Assembly (NCBI RefSeq): GCF_038002965.1
Contig: NZ_JBBOOE010000001.1
Coordinates: forward strand, 1,779,001 to 1,843,000
Source: Robertmurraya sp. FSL R5-0851
GTDB taxonomy: Bacteria; Bacillota; Bacilli; Bacillales; Cytobacillaceae
Reading direction: 5' to 3'
Length of the DNA stretch: 64,000 nt
Shown here in pieces: positions 63,061 through 64,000 of the stretch (position 1 is its first letter; each line of letters begins with the position of its first letter). The notes below the pieces were generated by a model. The model saw nothing but the letters and a program-made list of their open reading frames with translations. It did not search any database and was not told the origin of the DNA. The translations under genes were made by a program, and so were the position numbers.

Positions 63061-64000
63061 ATGCAACGAACTGCAGAAAATATATCAGAACAAAAAAAGG
63101 AAGAGACTATGGCTTATTCTAGAACAAATCCATTTCAAGCAAAGGTTCTTAAAAATATTAATATAAATGGACCTGCTTCTAATAAAGAAACAAGACATAT
63201 AGAGTTGTCATTAGAAAATTCCGGCCTTTCATACGTACCGGGAGATTGCCTTGGGATTTTTCCGCAAAATGATCCTGATTTAGTTGCGTCTATCCTTGAA
63301 GAAATGAAGTGGGATGCAGAAACGCCTGTAATTGTTGATAAGATTGGTACAACTTTACCACTGAAAGCAGCTTTATCCACTCACTTTGAAATTACGTTAT
63401 TAACAAAGAAAATTTTACAACAAGCTGCTGAACTAACTGAGAACACGGAGTTAAAAAGGCTAGTAGCAGCCGAAAATATTGCTGAATTAAAGGAATATGT
63501 GGATGGTCGTGATTTACTTGACTTGTTGCATGACTTTGGACCATGGACCGGATCAGCTCAAGAAATTGTATCTCTTTTAAGAAAATTGCCACCACGTCTG
63601 TATTCTATCGCAAGCAGCTTTGTTGCTCATCCTGGGCAAGTACATTTAACCATTGGTGCCGTACGATATACAGCCCATGGACGTGATCGTAAGGGAGTAT
63701 GTTCAGTACAATGTTCAGAACGTCTTGAAGAGGGCGATAGCATTCCTGTATTTATTCAACAAAACAAGCATTTTAATCTTCCTGAATCTGACGAAGCAGA
63801 TATCATTATGGTTGGACCTGGAACAGGTATCGCCCCATTCCGTTCATTCATTCAAGAACGTGCCGTGGGTAAAGCAGCAGGTAGATCTTGGTTGTTCTTT
63901 GGAGATCAGCATGCGGAAACAGATTTCTTATACAAAGAAGAGTTAGAGGGCTATGTAAAGGAAGGTTCTTTAACAAAATTAGAGACCGCGTTCTCTCGTG
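63061..64000 (+). CDS. cysJ: Sulfite reductase (NADPH) flavoprotein-like subunit, lacking flavodoxin domain (partial)
   Basis: The frame from ATG 63061 (GTGAGGTGGCGAAC upstream) stays open to the window end, 313 residues so far. It aligns with the FAD- and NADPH-binding part of CysJ: NPFQAKVLKNININGPASNK near 22, YVPGDCLGIFPQNDPDLV near 62, RLYSIASSF (FAD site) near 180, GVCSVQCSERLEEGD near 215, MVGPGTGIAPFRSFIQER near 255 and FFGDQHAETDFLYKEEL near 285. CysJ normally begins with a ~150-residue flavodoxin domain; here the protein starts directly at the connecting region, with only ~20 extra residues. So it is either a shortened class using a separate flavodoxin/ferredoxin or a truncated gene. 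Its partner cysI would lie beyond 64000. Confidence 0.85.
   Translation, partial: MQRTAENISEQKKEETMAYSRTNPFQAKVLKNININGPASNKETRHIELSLENSGLSYVPGDCLGIFPQNDPDLVASILEEMKWDAETPVIVDKIGTTLPLKAALSTHFEITLLTKKILQQAAELTENTELKRLVAAENIAELKEYVDGRDLLDLLHDFGPWTGSAQEIVSLLRKLPPRLYSIASSFVAHPGQVHLTIGAVRYTAHGRDRKGVCSVQCSERLEEGDSIPVFIQQNKHFNLPESDEADIIMVGPGTGIAPFRSFIQERAVGKAAGRSWLFFGDQHAETDFLYKEELEGYVKEGSLTKLETAFSR

Overview
The window looks like chromosomal DNA of an AT-rich, spore-forming Bacillaceae bacterium (a Bacillus relative). Supporting signs are strong AGGAGG-type ribosome binding sites, frequent GTG/TTG starts, the cotJABC spore-coat operon, a squalene-hopene/sporulenol cyclase remnant, a hut operon, CcpA-type cre boxes, many hairpin-plus-T-run terminators and a close homologue of Bacillus subtilis VmlR. 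I found no rRNA, tRNA or CRISPR array.

Layout. 0-0.7 kb: tail of one SIS-domain gene and an internally deleted SIS paralogue. 0.8-2 kb: acyl-ACP desaturase and a small Cys-rich protein. 2.1-7.6 kb: a tripartite tricarboxylate transporter (tctC-tctB-tctA) under a cre box, followed by its probable CitA/DcuS-type two-component system. 7.8-12.7 kb: secreted M14 peptidase, lone ABC ATPase, frameshifted DUF3231 gene. 12.9-14.4 kb: small membrane genes, two of them decayed. 14.4-22.2 kb: GNAT, mqo, a very small type I toxin-like gene, threonine ammonia-lyase, RpiR regulator divergent from a GH1 phospho-beta-glucosidase, DUF805. 22.2-30.3 kb: RNase J, an array of short dyad repeats, acetate transporter, acetyltransferases, a Baeyer-Villiger monooxygenase remnant, peptidase E, an efflux pump. 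30.5-36.5 kb: an insertion-sequence graveyard. A truncated transposase is fused onto a truncated RsbW-like ATPase gene, and two tandem related IS copies have destroyed sqhC. 36.6-41.3 kb: cotJABC and hutH-hutU with only a stub of hutG. 41.3-47.6 kb: luciferase-like oxidoreductase, glycosyltransferase, several tiny proteins, erythromycin esterase-like protein, orphan rhamnulose-1-phosphate aldolase.

47.6-58.9 kb is the most interesting coding region. It holds a TRAP transporter (dctPQM), a LacI-family regulator, an HMG-CoA-lyase-like enzyme, a TIM-barrel isomerase/epimerase, a zinc alcohol dehydrogenase, a thiamine-diphosphate decarboxylase-like enzyme and a CoA-acylating aldehyde dehydrogenase. 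Seven copies of one palindrome (consensus TTAGATCGATHTAA) lie in the intergenic regions of this stretch, three of those regions also have cre boxes, and no copy is expected from coding constraint. It reads as one catabolic regulon for an organic acid, sugar acid or sulfonate that I cannot name.

58.9-64 kb: a secreted depolymerase-like esterase, vmlR with a clear ribosome-controlled attenuator in its leader, and the start of a sulfite-reductase flavoprotein that lacks the usual flavodoxin domain and runs off the window.

Three non-coding signals stand out. The two IS copies share a roughly 150-nt nested-stem structure whose middle stems differ in sequence but keep their pairing. The vmlR leader has a three-way switch. 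The toxin-like mRNA can pair its 5' end with the 5' arm of its terminator.
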